Origin: Roseovarius sp. W115
GTDB lineage: Bacteria; Pseudomonadota; Alphaproteobacteria; Rhodobacterales; Rhodobacteraceae
DNA: 64,000 nt
Reading direction: 5' to 3'
Assembly: GCF_032842945.2 (NCBI RefSeq)
Contig: NZ_CP146606.1
Location: forward strand, 1,554,501-1,618,500
Part shown: piece after piece, positions 37,912 through 47,078 of the stretch
How the letters are laid out: every line of letters starts with the position of its first letter
Position numbering within the stretch: the stretch's first letter is position 1
The notes under the pieces: generated by a model
What the model saw: only the letters and a program-made list of their open reading frames with translations
Told to the model about the DNA's origin: nothing
The model's database searches: none
Program-made: the position numbers and the translations under genes

Positions 37912-38715
37912 TTAAGTGTAAGCGATAAAGAGTAGCACCAAGCCCAGCAGAATGCGGTAAATCACGTAAGGTGTGAATGACACGCTGCGCAACAAACGCA
38001 TCATCAGCACAAGTGCCAAGAGCGCTGCGACAAAAGCGATAGCGGCCGCGATTGCGCCGTCTCTAAGCAAAGCCATATCGGCATTCACCATGGTTTCGCC
38101 TGCAAGGAAGACACCGCTTGCAATTATGGTTGGGATCGACATGAGCATCGCGATTTTGGCTGCGTCGTGCCGGGCATATCCCATGAATCGGGCACCTGTG
38201 ATTGTGATGCCCGAGCGTGATGTGCCGGGGATAAGGGCAATCGCTTGCCAGACACCGATGACCAGCGCATCGGGGATTGACCAGTCTTTGTCTGTTTTGG
38301 TCGTCCCGCCAACCTGATCGGACCAATAGAGGAATAGGCCGAACACGAGCATGGCCCATCCAATGACAGCTATGGAGCGTAGATATTCGTCCAGGCCGGT
38401 GATCTTTAGGATAAGACCAAATGCAACCACGGGAACGGATGCGACAACGAGCAATAGTGCAAGCTTTGCTCCTTCGGTGTCGATCTTTCCGATACACATG
38501 CGGGGCAGTCCAAGGATGGCCAGCTTCACGTCGCTCCAGAAATAGATGATGACCGCAAAGAGCGTGCCGACATGGACAGCGACATCAATCGCCTGCCCTT
38601 GATCTTCCATGCCAGTCAAACTTGGCAACAGGATCAGGTGCCCAGAGGAGGATACGGGCAAAAATTCTGTGATGCCTTGAATGATGGCCACCAGAATCAG
38701 TTGGAAAAGCGGCAT
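37912..38715 (-). CDS. uppP: undecaprenyl-diphosphate phosphatase
   Basis: 267 residues with about seven to eight membrane segments. The two family motifs are GITEFLPVSSSGHLIL near the N-terminus and IPGTSRSGITITGARFMG. UppP recycles undecaprenyl pyrophosphate to the carrier lipid needed for peptidoglycan, O-antigen and capsule, and gives bacitracin tolerance. It is divergent from gltD across a 201-bp region holding two dyads. Confidence 0.95.
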   Translation of the reverse strand: MPLFQLILVAIIQGITEFLPVSSSGHLILLPSLTGMEDQGQAIDVAVHVGTLFAVIIYFWSDVKLAILGLPRMCIGKIDTEGAKLALLLVVASVPVVAFGLILKITGLDEYLRSIAVIGWAMLVFGLFLYWSDQVGGTTKTDKDWSIPDALVIGVWQAIALIPGTSRSGITITGARFMGYARHDAAKIAMLMSIPTIIASGVFLAGETMVNADMALLRDGAIAAAIAFVAALLALVLMMRLLRSVSFTPYVIYRILLGLVLLFIAYT

Positions 38716-38783
38716 GCTCGCGCCTCTGTTTTTGTCTCATGGCCAGCTATAAACCACCAGGATTGAGAGAAAAGATGTGATTT

Positions 38784-38800
38784 AGATCCGAATCGGACCT
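38784..38800. promoter_or_regulatory. imperfect palindrome in the uppP-gltD divergent region
   Basis: AGATCCGA and TCGGACCT flank a single A and pair at seven of eight positions. It could be an operator for either divergent gene. No regulator can be named. Confidence 0.35.
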
Positions 38801-38857
38801 AAGATATGCAAGCTTTTCACCAAAATCCAAAGAGAATAGCAAAATTTCCAGTATTAG

Positions 38858-38885
38858 GTCATAGTTTATGACTTTATTTTATACT
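38858..38885 (+). promoter_or_regulatory. gltD promoter region: palindrome overlapping the -35 zone plus TATACT -10
   Basis: A perfect dyad GTCATA-GTT-TATGAC (38858-38872) is followed by TATACT (38880-38885), a good -10 box, 32 bases before the gltD start. The sequence 17 bp upstream of it is a poor -35 and lies in the dyad. An activator or repressor binding the dyad would fit nitrogen-regulated control. The dyad is seen; its function is inferred. Confidence 0.45.
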
Positions 38886-38916
38886 TTCTGTCCTTTAGAG
38901 AGATTGGACTTGTGGA

Positions 38917-40362
38917 ATGGAGGCTTTCTTGGCGAACGAGCAGATGTTGAAATTCGTAACTGTTGAACGGGACATGCCGGAAAAGCGGGGTGCAGAAGTT
39001 CGCAGAGAGGATTTCGGGGAAATCTATGCGGAATATGCTGATGAAAAGGCAAAGGAACAGTCCGCCCGCTGTAGTCAGTGCGGTGTGCCCTATTGTCAGA
39101 ACCATTGTCCTTTGCACAACAACATTCCCGACTGGCTCAGGCTCACTGCGGAAGGTCGTCTTCGGGAAGCGTATGACATCAGTCAGGCGACGAATACTTT
39201 TCCGGAAATCTGCGGCCGTATCTGCCCCCAGGACCGTCTGTGTGAAGGCAATTGTGTGATCGAACAATCGGGCCATGGCACAGTGACGATCGGGGCCGTT
39301 GAGAAGTACATCACCGATACAGCTTGGGAAGAAGGCTGGGTTCAGCCGATTACGCCACAAACGGAGCGGACCGAGTCTGTTGCAATTATTGGCGCGGGTC
39401 CCGGTGGTCTGGCTGCGGCAGATGTCCTGCGTCAGGCGGGCCTTCAGGTGACGGTCTATGACCGATATGACCGTGCAGGTGGGCTTCTGACCTATGGTAT
39501 TCCTGGTTTTAAACTTGAAAAAGACGTTGTCATGCGCCGCATTGACCAGCTTGAGCAAGGTGGCGTCGCATTCGAGCTGAATTGCGATGTGGGCAACGAT
39601 ATCTCGTTTGGAGATATCCAAGCCAAACACAACGCGATTTTGATCGCAACCGGTGTCTATAAAAGCCGAGAATTGCCAGGGCCGGGCGCGGGTGCGGCGG
39701 GCATTGTGCGCGCGATTGATTATCTGACCGCCAGCAACCGCAAGAGTTTTGGGGACGTTGTGCCCGAATTTGATAGTGGTGAACTGAACGCGGAGAGCAA
39801 GCGTGTCATTGTCATTGGCGGTGGTGACACGGCGATGGATTGTGTGCGCACAGCGGTGCGGCAAGGTGCGACGTCGGTGAAATGCCTTTATCGTAGAGAC
39901 CGCGCCAACATGCCCGGTAGCCAGCGCGAAGTCGCCAATGCCGAAGAAGAGGGTGTGGAATTTGTTTGGCTTAGCGCACCAAAGGCGTTTCATGGCGATC
40001 CGGTCAGTAGCGTCAAGGTTCAGCAAATGCGCTTGGGGCCACCAGATGCGACAGGCCGTCAGAGCCCGGAAGAAATTGATGGGGCTGATTTTGATGAACC
40101 CGCGGATCTGGTGATCAAGGCGTTGGGTTTTGAAGCAGAAGACCTCCCTGCCCTATGGAACCAAAGCGGTTTGGAGGTCACGCGCTGGGGCACAGTTCGA
40201 GCCGAATATGGGACCGGCCGAACCTCTATTCAGGGCGTCTACGCGATTGGCGACATCGTTCGTGGCGCAAGTTTGGTTGTCTGGGCCATCCGTGATGGGC
40301 GGGATGCGGCGCAGACGATCCTCGATGATTTGCAAGGCGCGCAAGCTGTCGCTGCGGAGTAA
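38917..40362 (+). CDS. gltD: glutamate synthase, small (beta) subunit
   Basis: 481 residues. The N-terminal cysteines for two 4Fe-4S clusters are in CSQCGVPYCQNHCPLHNN and CGRICPQDRLCEGNC. The FAD site is GAGPGGLAAADVLRQAG and the NADPH site GGGDTAMDCVRTAVRQG; the C-terminal GDIVRGASLVVWAI closes the flavin fold. GltD passes electrons from NADPH to GltB. The start at 38917 is nine codons before the conserved MLKFVTVERDMPEKR; the ATG at 38944 is the alternative. The tandem repeat and a GFA-family gene separate it from gltB. Confidence 0.96.
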   Translation: MEAFLANEQMLKFVTVERDMPEKRGAEVRREDFGEIYAEYADEKAKEQSARCSQCGVPYCQNHCPLHNNIPDWLRLTAEGRLREAYDISQATNTFPEICGRICPQDRLCEGNCVIEQSGHGTVTIGAVEKYITDTAWEEGWVQPITPQTERTESVAIIGAGPGGLAAADVLRQAGLQVTVYDRYDRAGGLLTYGIPGFKLEKDVVMRRIDQLEQGGVAFELNCDVGNDISFGDIQAKHNAILIATGVYKSRELPGPGAGAAGIVRAIDYLTASNRKSFGDVVPEFDSGELNAESKRVIVIGGGDTAMDCVRTAVRQGATSVKCLYRRDRANMPGSQREVANAEEEGVEFVWLSAPKAFHGDPVSSVKVQQMRLGPPDATGRQSPEEIDGADFDEPADLVIKALGFEAEDLPALWNQSGLEVTRWGTVRAEYGTGRTSIQGVYAIGDIVRGASLVVWAIRDGRDAAQTILDDLQGAQAVAAE

Positions 40363-40367
40363 AAACC

Positions 40368-40415
40368 AACGTCGGTATCGTGTCGGTATTACGTCGGTAT
40401 CGCGTCGGTGCGTTT
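40368..40415. repeat. intergenic 11-bp tandem repeat, copy 2
   Basis: The same array as at 3245-3290: partial AACGTCGGT, then three full 11-base units ATCGTGTCGGT, ATTACGTCGGT and ATCGCGTCGGT, then GCGT. It starts five bases after the gltD stop. The two arrays share both ends but the order of unit variants differs (TTA/TCG alternation shifted), so they are related but not a simple recent copy. Confidence 0.85.
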
Positions 40416-40472
40416 GTTAGGGCCAAAACAGGATGGTCAGGTTGGCTGACCTAGGTGGTTAAGGAAAACTGA

Positions 40473-40904
40473 ATGCCGAACGAAGCGGTTCATGAGATTT
40501 CAGGACAGTGCCTCTGCGGTGCTGTAACTGTTCATGCCCGCTTTGCTTCGTCGATCATACGCGCGTGCCACTGTGAAATGTGCCGTCGCCACACGAGTTC
40601 GATGTTTATGTCCCTTGCCACGGAGCCTGGCAGCGTAAGTTTCGATGGCCCGGCAAAAAGCTATCGGTCCTCAGACTGGGCAGAGCGCGGGTTCTGTGAA
40701 ATTTGCGGATCTACGCTTTGGTACGGAACTTTTGAGGATGGTATCCGCCATCCAGCTGCCGGGCTATTTGAGAATGCCGCTGATGCACCGCTAAAACTGG
40801 AATTTTTTGCCGACAATGCGCAAGATGGATACGCGCTTGCCGGTGAGCACAGAAAAATGACGACGCAAGAAACATTAGATTTGTTTGCGCCAAAAGAAGA
40901 GTGA
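40473..40904 (+). CDS. GFA/CENP-V family zinc protein
   Basis: 143 residues with the cysteine pattern of the glutathione-dependent formaldehyde-activating (GFA) fold: GQCLCGAVTVHA, then ACHCEMCRRHTS and GFCEICGSTLWYG. Despite the family name, most members have no proven activity on formaldehyde adducts. It sits between gltD and gltB on the same strand, its stop four bases before the gltB start, so it is probably co-transcribed with the glutamate synthase genes. No role there is known to me. Confidence 0.88.
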   Translation: MPNEAVHEISGQCLCGAVTVHARFASSIIRACHCEMCRRHTSSMFMSLATEPGSVSFDGPAKSYRSSDWAERGFCEICGSTLWYGTFEDGIRHPAAGLFENAADAPLKLEFFADNAQDGYALAGEHRKMTTQETLDLFAPKEE

Positions 40905-40908
40905 CTCA

Positions 40909-43900
40909 ATGACCAAAATCGACACTAATTGGGCCCAAAAAGAAGAAAGTAAGCGCAAGTGGCTTGCCGAAAACGGACTATATTCAGAAACGGAAGAACA
41001 TTCGTCTTGCGGTGTGGGTCTAGTGGTTTCTGTCAATGGCAAGCCAAGCCGTAAAGTTGTTGATGCCGGGATTGATGCGCTCAAGGCCATTTGGCACCGC
41101 GGTGCCGTGGATGCCGATGGAAAAACCGGTGATGGTGCGGGCATCCACATCCAAATTCCTGCGCCGTTTTTCTATGATCAAGTGCGCCGGACCGGCCATG
41201 AACCCAACCAGGACGAACTTATGGCGGTGGGTCAGGTCTTCTTGCCGCGCACGGATTTCGGGGCGCAGGAAACTTGTCGGACCATTGTGGAAACCGAAGT
41301 GCTTCGGATGGGTCACTATATCTATGGTTGGCGGCATGTTCCGGTCGACATCAGCGTTCTGGGAGAAAAGGCGAACGCGACCAGACCCGAAATTGAGCAA
41401 ATACTGATCTCGAACAGCAAGGGCATTGACGAAGAGGACTTTGAACGCGAACTTTATGTTATTCGTCGTCGGATTGAAAAAGCCGTTGTGGCGGCAGGAA
41501 TCGACGGTCTGTACATCGCAAGCCTGAGCTGCCGGAGCATCATTTACAAAGGAATGATGCTCGCCGAGCAGGTGGCGGAGTTTTACCCTGACCTAAAAGA
41601 TGAGCGCTTCATTTCGAATTTCGCCATTTACCACCAGCGTTATTCGACAAATACGTTCCCACAATGGTGGCTGGCTCAGCCGTTCCGCATGCTTGCACAC
41701 AATGGCGAGATCAACACGCTTAAGGGCAATGTGAACTGGATGAAGAGCCATGAAATCCGAATGGCCTCTCAATCCTTCGGTGAAATGGCGGAAGATATTA
41801 AGCCTATTATTGCCTCAGGATCTTCGGATTCGGCGGCATTAGACTCTGTTTTTGAGGTTTTGGTGCGGGCCGGGCGCTCGGCGCCAATGGCAAAAACGAT
41901 GCTGGTTCCCGAAAGCTGGTCCAAGCAGGCAGAAGAGTTGCCGCAGTCATGGCGTGACATGTATTCCTACTGCAACTCAGTGATGGAACCATGGGATGGT
42001 CCGGCCGCCCTTGCCATGACGGATGGGCGCTGGGTGTGTGCCGGGATGGATCGCAACGGTCTACGTCCCATGCGTTATGTGGTGACCGGGGATGGATTGG
42101 TGATCGCAGGCTCCGAGGCGGGCATGGTGCCGATTGACGAGGCCACAGTTCGCGAGAAAGGTGCGCTTGGCCCGGGTCAGATGCTGGCCGTGGACACCAA
42201 GAAGGGGCTTTTGTTCCACGACACCGAGATCAAGGACAAGCTGGCGCGGGCCTTGCCCTTTGGTGAGTGGGTTGGCAAGATTGTCGATCTTGACGAAAAG
42301 CTTGCTCAAGCCGCTGAGAGACCTCTGGTAACAGGTGCGGACCTTAGTCGTCGTCAGATAGCGGCGGGATACTCCATGGAGGAGTTGGAACAAGTTCTGG
42401 CGCCTATGGCGGAGGATGGTAAAGAGGCCGTGGCGAGTATGGGCGACGACACACCCAGTGCGGTTTTGTCGACGAAGTACCGCCCGCTGAGCCACTATTT
42501 CCGTCAGAATTTTAGTCAGGTTACCAATCCACCTATCGACAGTTTGCGCGAATACCGGGTGATGAGTCTGAAGACCCGGTTCGGCAACCTCAAGAACGTG
42601 CTGGATGAGTCCAGCAGCCAGACCGAAATTATCGTTCTGGAAAGTCCATTTGTTGGAAACGCACAATGGGATGTGCTGCTTGAGAGCTTTAATGCAGATG
42701 CTGCGGTGATCGATTGTACGTTTGAAGCTGGCAAGGGCGCTTTGCAGGCGGGACTACAACGCATTCGCGCCGAAGTGGAGGACGCCGTTCGGTCTGGTAC
42801 AGGGCATATCGTTCTGACAGATCAGAATGTGAGTGAGACGCGTATCGGGATGCCAATGATCCTGGCGACAAGTGCGGTGCATGGCCATTTGACGCGAGAA
42901 GGTTTGCGGACATTCACCAGTCTGAACGTGCGCTCGGCTGAGTGTATTGACCCACACTATTTTGCTGTTTTGATCGGTGCTGGTGCGACGGTGGTAAACC
43001 CGTATCTCGCCGAAGACAGCTTAGCGGATCGGATTGATCGCGGCCTTCTGGACGGGTCCTTGACAGAAGCTGTGGCTCGATACCGTACGGCAATTGATCA
43101 GGGTCTTTTGAAGATCATGTCGAAGATGGGAATCAGTGTGATCTCGTCGTATCGAGGTGGTTTGAACTTTGAGGCTGTGGGGCTGAGCCGAGCCATGTGT
43201 GCGGAGTATTTCCCGGGGCTAACCAGCCGGATTTCGGGGATTGGCGTATCCGGTATTCAGGGCAAGCTGGAAGAGATACACGCCAAGGCGTTCCAGGGTG
43301 GTAAAGATGTGCTGCCGATCGGTGGTTTTTACAAGGCGCGTAAATCTGGCGAGACACATGCCTGGGGCGCGCAGACGATGCATATGATGCAGATGGCCTG
43401 CAACAAGGCGAGCTATGAGCTTTGGCAGCGTTACAGCCAGGCGATGCAGGCCAACCCACCGATTCATTTGCGGGACTTGATGGCGATCAAGCCCATGGGA
43501 GAAGCAATTCCGATTGAAGAGGTGGAAAGTGTGACCGCCATTCGGAAACGCTTTGTGACGCCCGGTATGTCGCTTGGTGCGCTGAGCCCGGAGGCGCATA
43601 AGACGCTGAACGTGGCGATGAACCGGATTGGCGCGCGCAGCGACAGTGGCGAGGGAGGCGAAGATCCGGCGCATTTCGTGCCGGAGCCGAATGGTGACAA
43701 CCCCAGTGCAAAGATCAAACAGGTGGCGTCGGGTCGCTTTGGTGTCACGGCTGAATACCTCAATCAATGCGAAGAACTTGAGATCAAGGTCGCGCAAGGA
43801 GCGAAACCCGGTGAGGGTGGGCAGTTGCCCGGTATGAAAGTGACCAAGTTGATCGCCCGGTTGCGGCATTCGACGGAAGGCGTGACATTGATTTCACCGC

Positions 43901-45441
43901 CGCCGCACCACGATATCTACTCCATCGAGGATCTGGCGCAACTGATCTACGATCTGAAGCAGATCAACCCGATGGTTAAAGTCTGTGTGAAGCTGGTGTC
44001 GCAATCCGGTGTCGGCACAATTGCTGCGGGTGTGGCCAAGGCGAAGGCGGATGTGATCCTGATTTCTGGCCACAATGGCGGGACGGGGGCGTCGCCTGCG
44101 ACCTCGATCAAATATGCCGGTCTGCCGTGGGAGATGGGCCTGACCGAGGCGCACCAGGTGCTGTCGATGAACAATCTACGCGACCGGATCACGCTGCGCA
44201 CCGATGGTGGGCTGCGGACCGGGCGTGACATTGTCATGGCCGCGATGATGGGTGCTGAGGAATATGGAATCGGTACAGCGGCGTTGATTGCGATGGGGTG
44301 TATTATGGTACGTCAGTGTCAATCAAACACATGCCCCGTTGGCATTTGTACGCAGGACGAAAGCCTAAGAGCCAAGTTCACTGGAAATGCCGACAAAGTT
44401 GTTAATCTGATTACATTCTACGCACAGGAAGTGCGCGAAATACTCGCCAGTATCGGCGCACGGTCGCTGGATGAGGTGATCGGCCGCCCTGATCTTCTGA
44501 CGCAGGTGAGCCGAGGGAGTGCTCATCTTGACGACCTTGACCTCAACCCAATGCTTATTTCAGTGGATGGCGCGCGACACATCACCTTTGACCGTAACCG
44601 GCCGCGCAATGATGTACCTGATACACTCGACGCTGAGATCGTACGCGATGCTGCGCGGTTCCTGAATGACGGTGAGAAGATGCAACTTCACTACGCGGTG
44701 CAGAACACGCATCGAACGGTGGGCACGCGTGTTTCGAGCCATATCGTGCGCAATTTTGGCATGCGTAATGCGCTGCAGCCCAATCACCTGACGGTCAAGC
44801 TAACCGGCAGTGCCGGGCAAAGCCTTGGTGCATTTGGCGCTCCAGGGTTGAAGGTCGAAGTGTCGGGTGATGCCAATGATTATGTCGGCAAAGGGTTGTC
44901 TGGCGCTACAATTGTGGTGCGTCCGCCGATGACCAGCCCGCTTGAAGCGGCCAACAACACGATCATTGGAAACACAGTGCTCTATGGCGCGACAGATGGA
45001 TACCTCTTTGCCTCGGGGCGAGCCGGTGAACGGTTTGCGGTTCGCAACTCGGGTGCGAAAGTGGTGATAGAAGGCTGTGGATCGAACGGATGTGAATACA
45101 TGACCGGTGGTGTCGCGGTGATCCTTGGCTCGGTCGGGGCGAATTTTGCGGCGGGTATGACGGGTGGCATGGCGTATCTCTATGATCCTCAGGACCTGAC
45201 TGACAAACTTATCAACCGAGAAACGGTTGTGACCTGCCCTGTGACGGAACAATTTTGGGTCAATCAGCTTGAAGAATTGATCGAGCGGCATGCGTCAGAA
45301 ACAGGAAGCCAGATTGCGCAGACCATCCTTCAATATTGGGACGTGGAACGCGCGAATTTTGTTCAGGTTTGTCCTAAAGAGATGCTTGATAAGCTGGAAC
45401 ATCCGCTGGGCATTGGAGAAGATGCAATTCCGGCGGAATAG
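40909..45441 (+). CDS. gltB: glutamate synthase, large (alpha) subunit
   Basis: 1510 residues. The ATG at 40909 gives a 33-residue propeptide before Cys34 in HSSCGVGL, the N-terminal nucleophile of the class II glutaminase domain. The central domain, the FMN-binding synthase domain (SGHNGGTGASPATSIK) and the 3Fe-4S cysteines (MVRQCQSNTCPVGICTQ) follow. The C-terminal GXGXG beta-helix closes the chain. It makes two glutamates from glutamine and 2-oxoglutarate with GltD. A hairpin follows 13 bases after the stop. Confidence 0.97.
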   Translation: MTKIDTNWAQKEESKRKWLAENGLYSETEEHSSCGVGLVVSVNGKPSRKVVDAGIDALKAIWHRGAVDADGKTGDGAGIHIQIPAPFFYDQVRRTGHEPNQDELMAVGQVFLPRTDFGAQETCRTIVETEVLRMGHYIYGWRHVPVDISVLGEKANATRPEIEQILISNSKGIDEEDFERELYVIRRRIEKAVVAAGIDGLYIASLSCRSIIYKGMMLAEQVAEFYPDLKDERFISNFAIYHQRYSTNTFPQWWLAQPFRMLAHNGEINTLKGNVNWMKSHEIRMASQSFGEMAEDIKPIIASGSSDSAALDSVFEVLVRAGRSAPMAKTMLVPESWSKQAEELPQSWRDMYSYCNSVMEPWDGPAALAMTDGRWVCAGMDRNGLRPMRYVVTGDGLVIAGSEAGMVPIDEATVREKGALGPGQMLAVDTKKGLLFHDTEIKDKLARALPFGEWVGKIVDLDEKLAQAAERPLVTGADLSRRQIAAGYSMEELEQVLAPMAEDGKEAVASMGDDTPSAVLSTKYRPLSHYFRQNFSQVTNPPIDSLREYRVMSLKTRFGNLKNVLDESSSQTEIIVLESPFVGNAQWDVLLESFNADAAVIDCTFEAGKGALQAGLQRIRAEVEDAVRSGTGHIVLTDQNVSETRIGMPMILATSAVHGHLTREGLRTFTSLNVRSAECIDPHYFAVLIGAGATVVNPYLAEDSLADRIDRGLLDGSLTEAVARYRTAIDQGLLKIMSKMGISVISSYRGGLNFEAVGLSRAMCAEYFPGLTSRISGIGVSGIQGKLEEIHAKAFQGGKDVLPIGGFYKARKSGETHAWGAQTMHMMQMACNKASYELWQRYSQAMQANPPIHLRDLMAIKPMGEAIPIEEVESVTAIRKRFVTPGMSLGALSPEAHKTLNVAMNRIGARSDSGEGGEDPAHFVPEPNGDNPSAKIKQVASGRFGVTAEYLNQCEELEIKVAQGAKPGEGGQLPGMKVTKLIARLRHSTEGVTLISPPPHHDIYSIEDLAQLIYDLKQINPMVKVCVKLVSQSGVGTIAAGVAKAKADVILISGHNGGTGASPATSIKYAGLPWEMGLTEAHQVLSMNNLRDRITLRTDGGLRTGRDIVMAAMMGAEEYGIGTAALIAMGCIMVRQCQSNTCPVGICTQDESLRAKFTGNADKVVNLITFYAQEVREILASIGARSLDEVIGRPDLLTQVSRGSAHLDDLDLNPMLISVDGARHITFDRNRPRNDVPDTLDAEIVRDAARFLNDGEKMQLHYAVQNTHRTVGTRVSSHIVRNFGMRNALQPNHLTVKLTGSAGQSLGAFGAPGLKVEVSGDANDYVGKGLSGATIVVRPPMTSPLEAANNTIIGNTVLYGATDGYLFASGRAGERFAVRNSGAKVVIEGCGSNGCEYMTGGVAVILGSVGANFAAGMTGGMAYLYDPQDLTDKLINRETVVTCPVTEQFWVNQLEELIERHASETGSQIAQTILQYWDVERANFVQVCPKEMLDKLEHPLGIGEDAIPAE

Positions 45442-45454
45442 AGTCTAAGAACAT

Positions 45455-45495
45455 GAATGGATGGGTGTGTGTATTGGGCACACGCTCTTCCATTC
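45455..45495 (+). terminator. candidate hairpin terminator after gltB
   Basis: GAATGGA (45455-45461) pairs with TCCATTC (45489-45495), and inner GTGTG pairs with CACAC. Only TTCTG follows, so intrinsic termination would be weak. It lies in the 117-bp gap before mtgA. Confidence 0.4.
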
Positions 45496-45558
45496 TTCTG
45501 TACCATATCAAGCGGCGGATTGACCGCTCATGGTCTTGCTGCGTTATAGCTGGCGTTG

Positions 45559-46293
45559 ATGGCGAAGCATAAATCCAAACCCAAACCAAGCCTGCCGGCG
45601 CGCCTGATCGAGCGCATGCTTACGCCCGTCCGCTGGGTTTGGCGTTGGGTTTTGCGTGCGGCGCTTATCGTAGCCGTTATTGTAAGCGCCACCGTGGCAG
45701 TACATGCGTATCTGGATCCTCCTCGCACGCTATATATGTCGCAAGAAGCGTCACGGCTGTCTGGTATCGATCACCAATGGGTGCCGATTGATGAGATGGC
45801 GGAAGCGATGCCGCGCTCTTTGGTGGCGGCAGAAGACGCGAATTTTTGTTTGCATTGGGGCTTCGACATGAACGCCATTCGCACCGCTTTAGAAGATGGT
45901 GCGGGGCGTGGGGCGTCGACGCTTTCTCAGCAAGTCGTCAAGAATGTCTATTTGTGGCATGGTCGCAGCTGGTCACGGAAAGCATTAGAGGCGTTGATCA
46001 CGCCTTTGGTCGAAACCTTTTGGTCGAAACAACGTATTCTGGAGGTTTACCTCAACGTGGCTGAGTTTGGTGAAGGTGTGTTTGGTGTCGAAGCGGCATC
46101 GCGTCACTATTTTGGGACAGGCCCAGAAAATCTAAACGAGCAGCAAGCCGGGTTGCTTGCTGCAATTTTACCCAACCCCAAAGAGCGATCAGCCTCTAAG
46201 CCGAGCAATTTCGTTCGAAAACGCGCGCGACAAGTGCGGGACGGCGCGGCCACGATCCGCCGCGATGGGCGTGCTGCGTGTTTCGAGGATTGA
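45559..46293 (+). CDS. mtgA: monofunctional biosynthetic peptidoglycan transglycosylase
   Basis: 244 residues from the ATG at 45559 (a TTG precedes it directly). A basic N-terminus and one membrane anchor (VLRAALIVAVIVSATVAVH) lead into a GT51 domain. This has the catalytic Glu in VAAEDANFCLHWGFD, then GASTLSQQVVKN and the second Glu in RILEVYLNVAEFGEGVFG. It polymerises lipid II glycan strands without a transpeptidase domain. Confidence 0.94.
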   Translation: MAKHKSKPKPSLPARLIERMLTPVRWVWRWVLRAALIVAVIVSATVAVHAYLDPPRTLYMSQEASRLSGIDHQWVPIDEMAEAMPRSLVAAEDANFCLHWGFDMNAIRTALEDGAGRGASTLSQQVVKNVYLWHGRSWSRKALEALITPLVETFWSKQRILEVYLNVAEFGEGVFGVEAASRHYFGTGPENLNEQQAGLLAAILPNPKERSASKPSNFVRKRARQVRDGAATIRRDGRAACFED

Positions 46294-46350
46294 AATACGG
46301 TCGCAAACGGGGCATTGAGGGGCAGTTTACGTCCAATATCCGGAATTCGC

Positions 46351-47016
46351 ATGGCCAAGCTGTATCACGTGCCGCTTTCCCCCTTTTGCAGAAAAGTTCG
46401 CCTGGTTTTGGCGGAGAAAAAGATCGAATGTGAATTAGCTGAAGAGCGCTATTGGGAAGCTGATGCTGATTTTCTAAGGCGCAATCCGGCGGGCAAGGTT
46501 CCGGTGCTCAAGATCGACAACATGACAATGTCGGAGAGTACGCCAATTTGCGAGTATCTTGAGGGAAAGTACCCGGAACCTGCGCTGATGCCGAAAGGGC
46601 ATGAAGCCAAGTTCGAAGTGCGCCGCATTGTGGCGTGGTTCGATGACAAGTTTCATAGCGAAGTAACGTCGAAGCTGTTGTATGAGCGCGTCAACAAAAA
46701 GGTCATGGGCCAGGGATTTCCCGACAGCACGAATGTCAAGGCTGGGGCAAAGGCGATAAAGTTTCATTTGGATTACATGACCTGGTTGCTGGATCGCCGT
46801 CGATGGCTGGCCGGAGATGTGATGACGATGGCCGATTTTGCGGCAGCCGCCCATATTTCGAGCTTGGACTACATCTCTGACGTGGATTGGAACCGGTCCG
46901 AAACGGTCAAAGATTGGTACGCCAAGATCAAGTCGCGGCCTGCGTTTCGCAGTATTCTCGCAGATCAGGTTCCGGGCTTTCCGCCACCTGCGCATTATGC
47001 AGATCTCGACTTTTAG
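46351..47016 (+). CDS. glutathione S-transferase family protein
   Basis: 221 residues. The thioredoxin-like N-terminal domain has VPLSPFCRKVRLVLAEKK, with SPFC as the likely active-site region, and the cis-Pro/GSH-binding segment GKVPVLKIDNMTMSESTPICEYLE. The C-terminal all-helical domain includes DVMTMADFAAAAHI. The start at 46351 avoids 12 extra residues from an upstream start. The substrate is unknown. A double hairpin and conserved tail lie between its stop and queG. Confidence 0.9.
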   Translation: MAKLYHVPLSPFCRKVRLVLAEKKIECELAEERYWEADADFLRRNPAGKVPVLKIDNMTMSESTPICEYLEGKYPEPALMPKGHEAKFEVRRIVAWFDDKFHSEVTSKLLYERVNKKVMGQGFPDSTNVKAGAKAIKFHLDYMTWLLDRRRWLAGDVMTMADFAAAAHISSLDYISDVDWNRSETVKDWYAKIKSRPAFRSILADQVPGFPPPAHYADLDF

Positions 47017-47017
47017 G

Positions 47018-47078
47018 GAGGGGCTTTGCCCCTCGGCCTACGGCCTCACCCCAGAGTATTTTTGGGAACGATGAAAGA
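47018..47078 (+). repeat. hairpin-plus-tail intergenic element, copy 1 (before queG)
   Basis: GAGGGGC-TTT-GCCCCTC (47018-47034) and GGCC-TAC-GGCC (47035-47045) are followed by a tail CCCCAGAGTATTTTTGGG, then AACGATGAAAG. The ATG of this tail is the queG start codon. A related tail after another G/C hairpin lies at 52685-52733 before kbl. I recall similar hairpin-plus-tail sequences as dispersed in roseobacter genomes, but cannot check that here. Confidence 0.65.

Noticed and set aside
38866..40026. 386-codon open frame opposite gltD
   Set aside because: Antisense shadow of the conserved gltD; no family features and no ribosome binding site.
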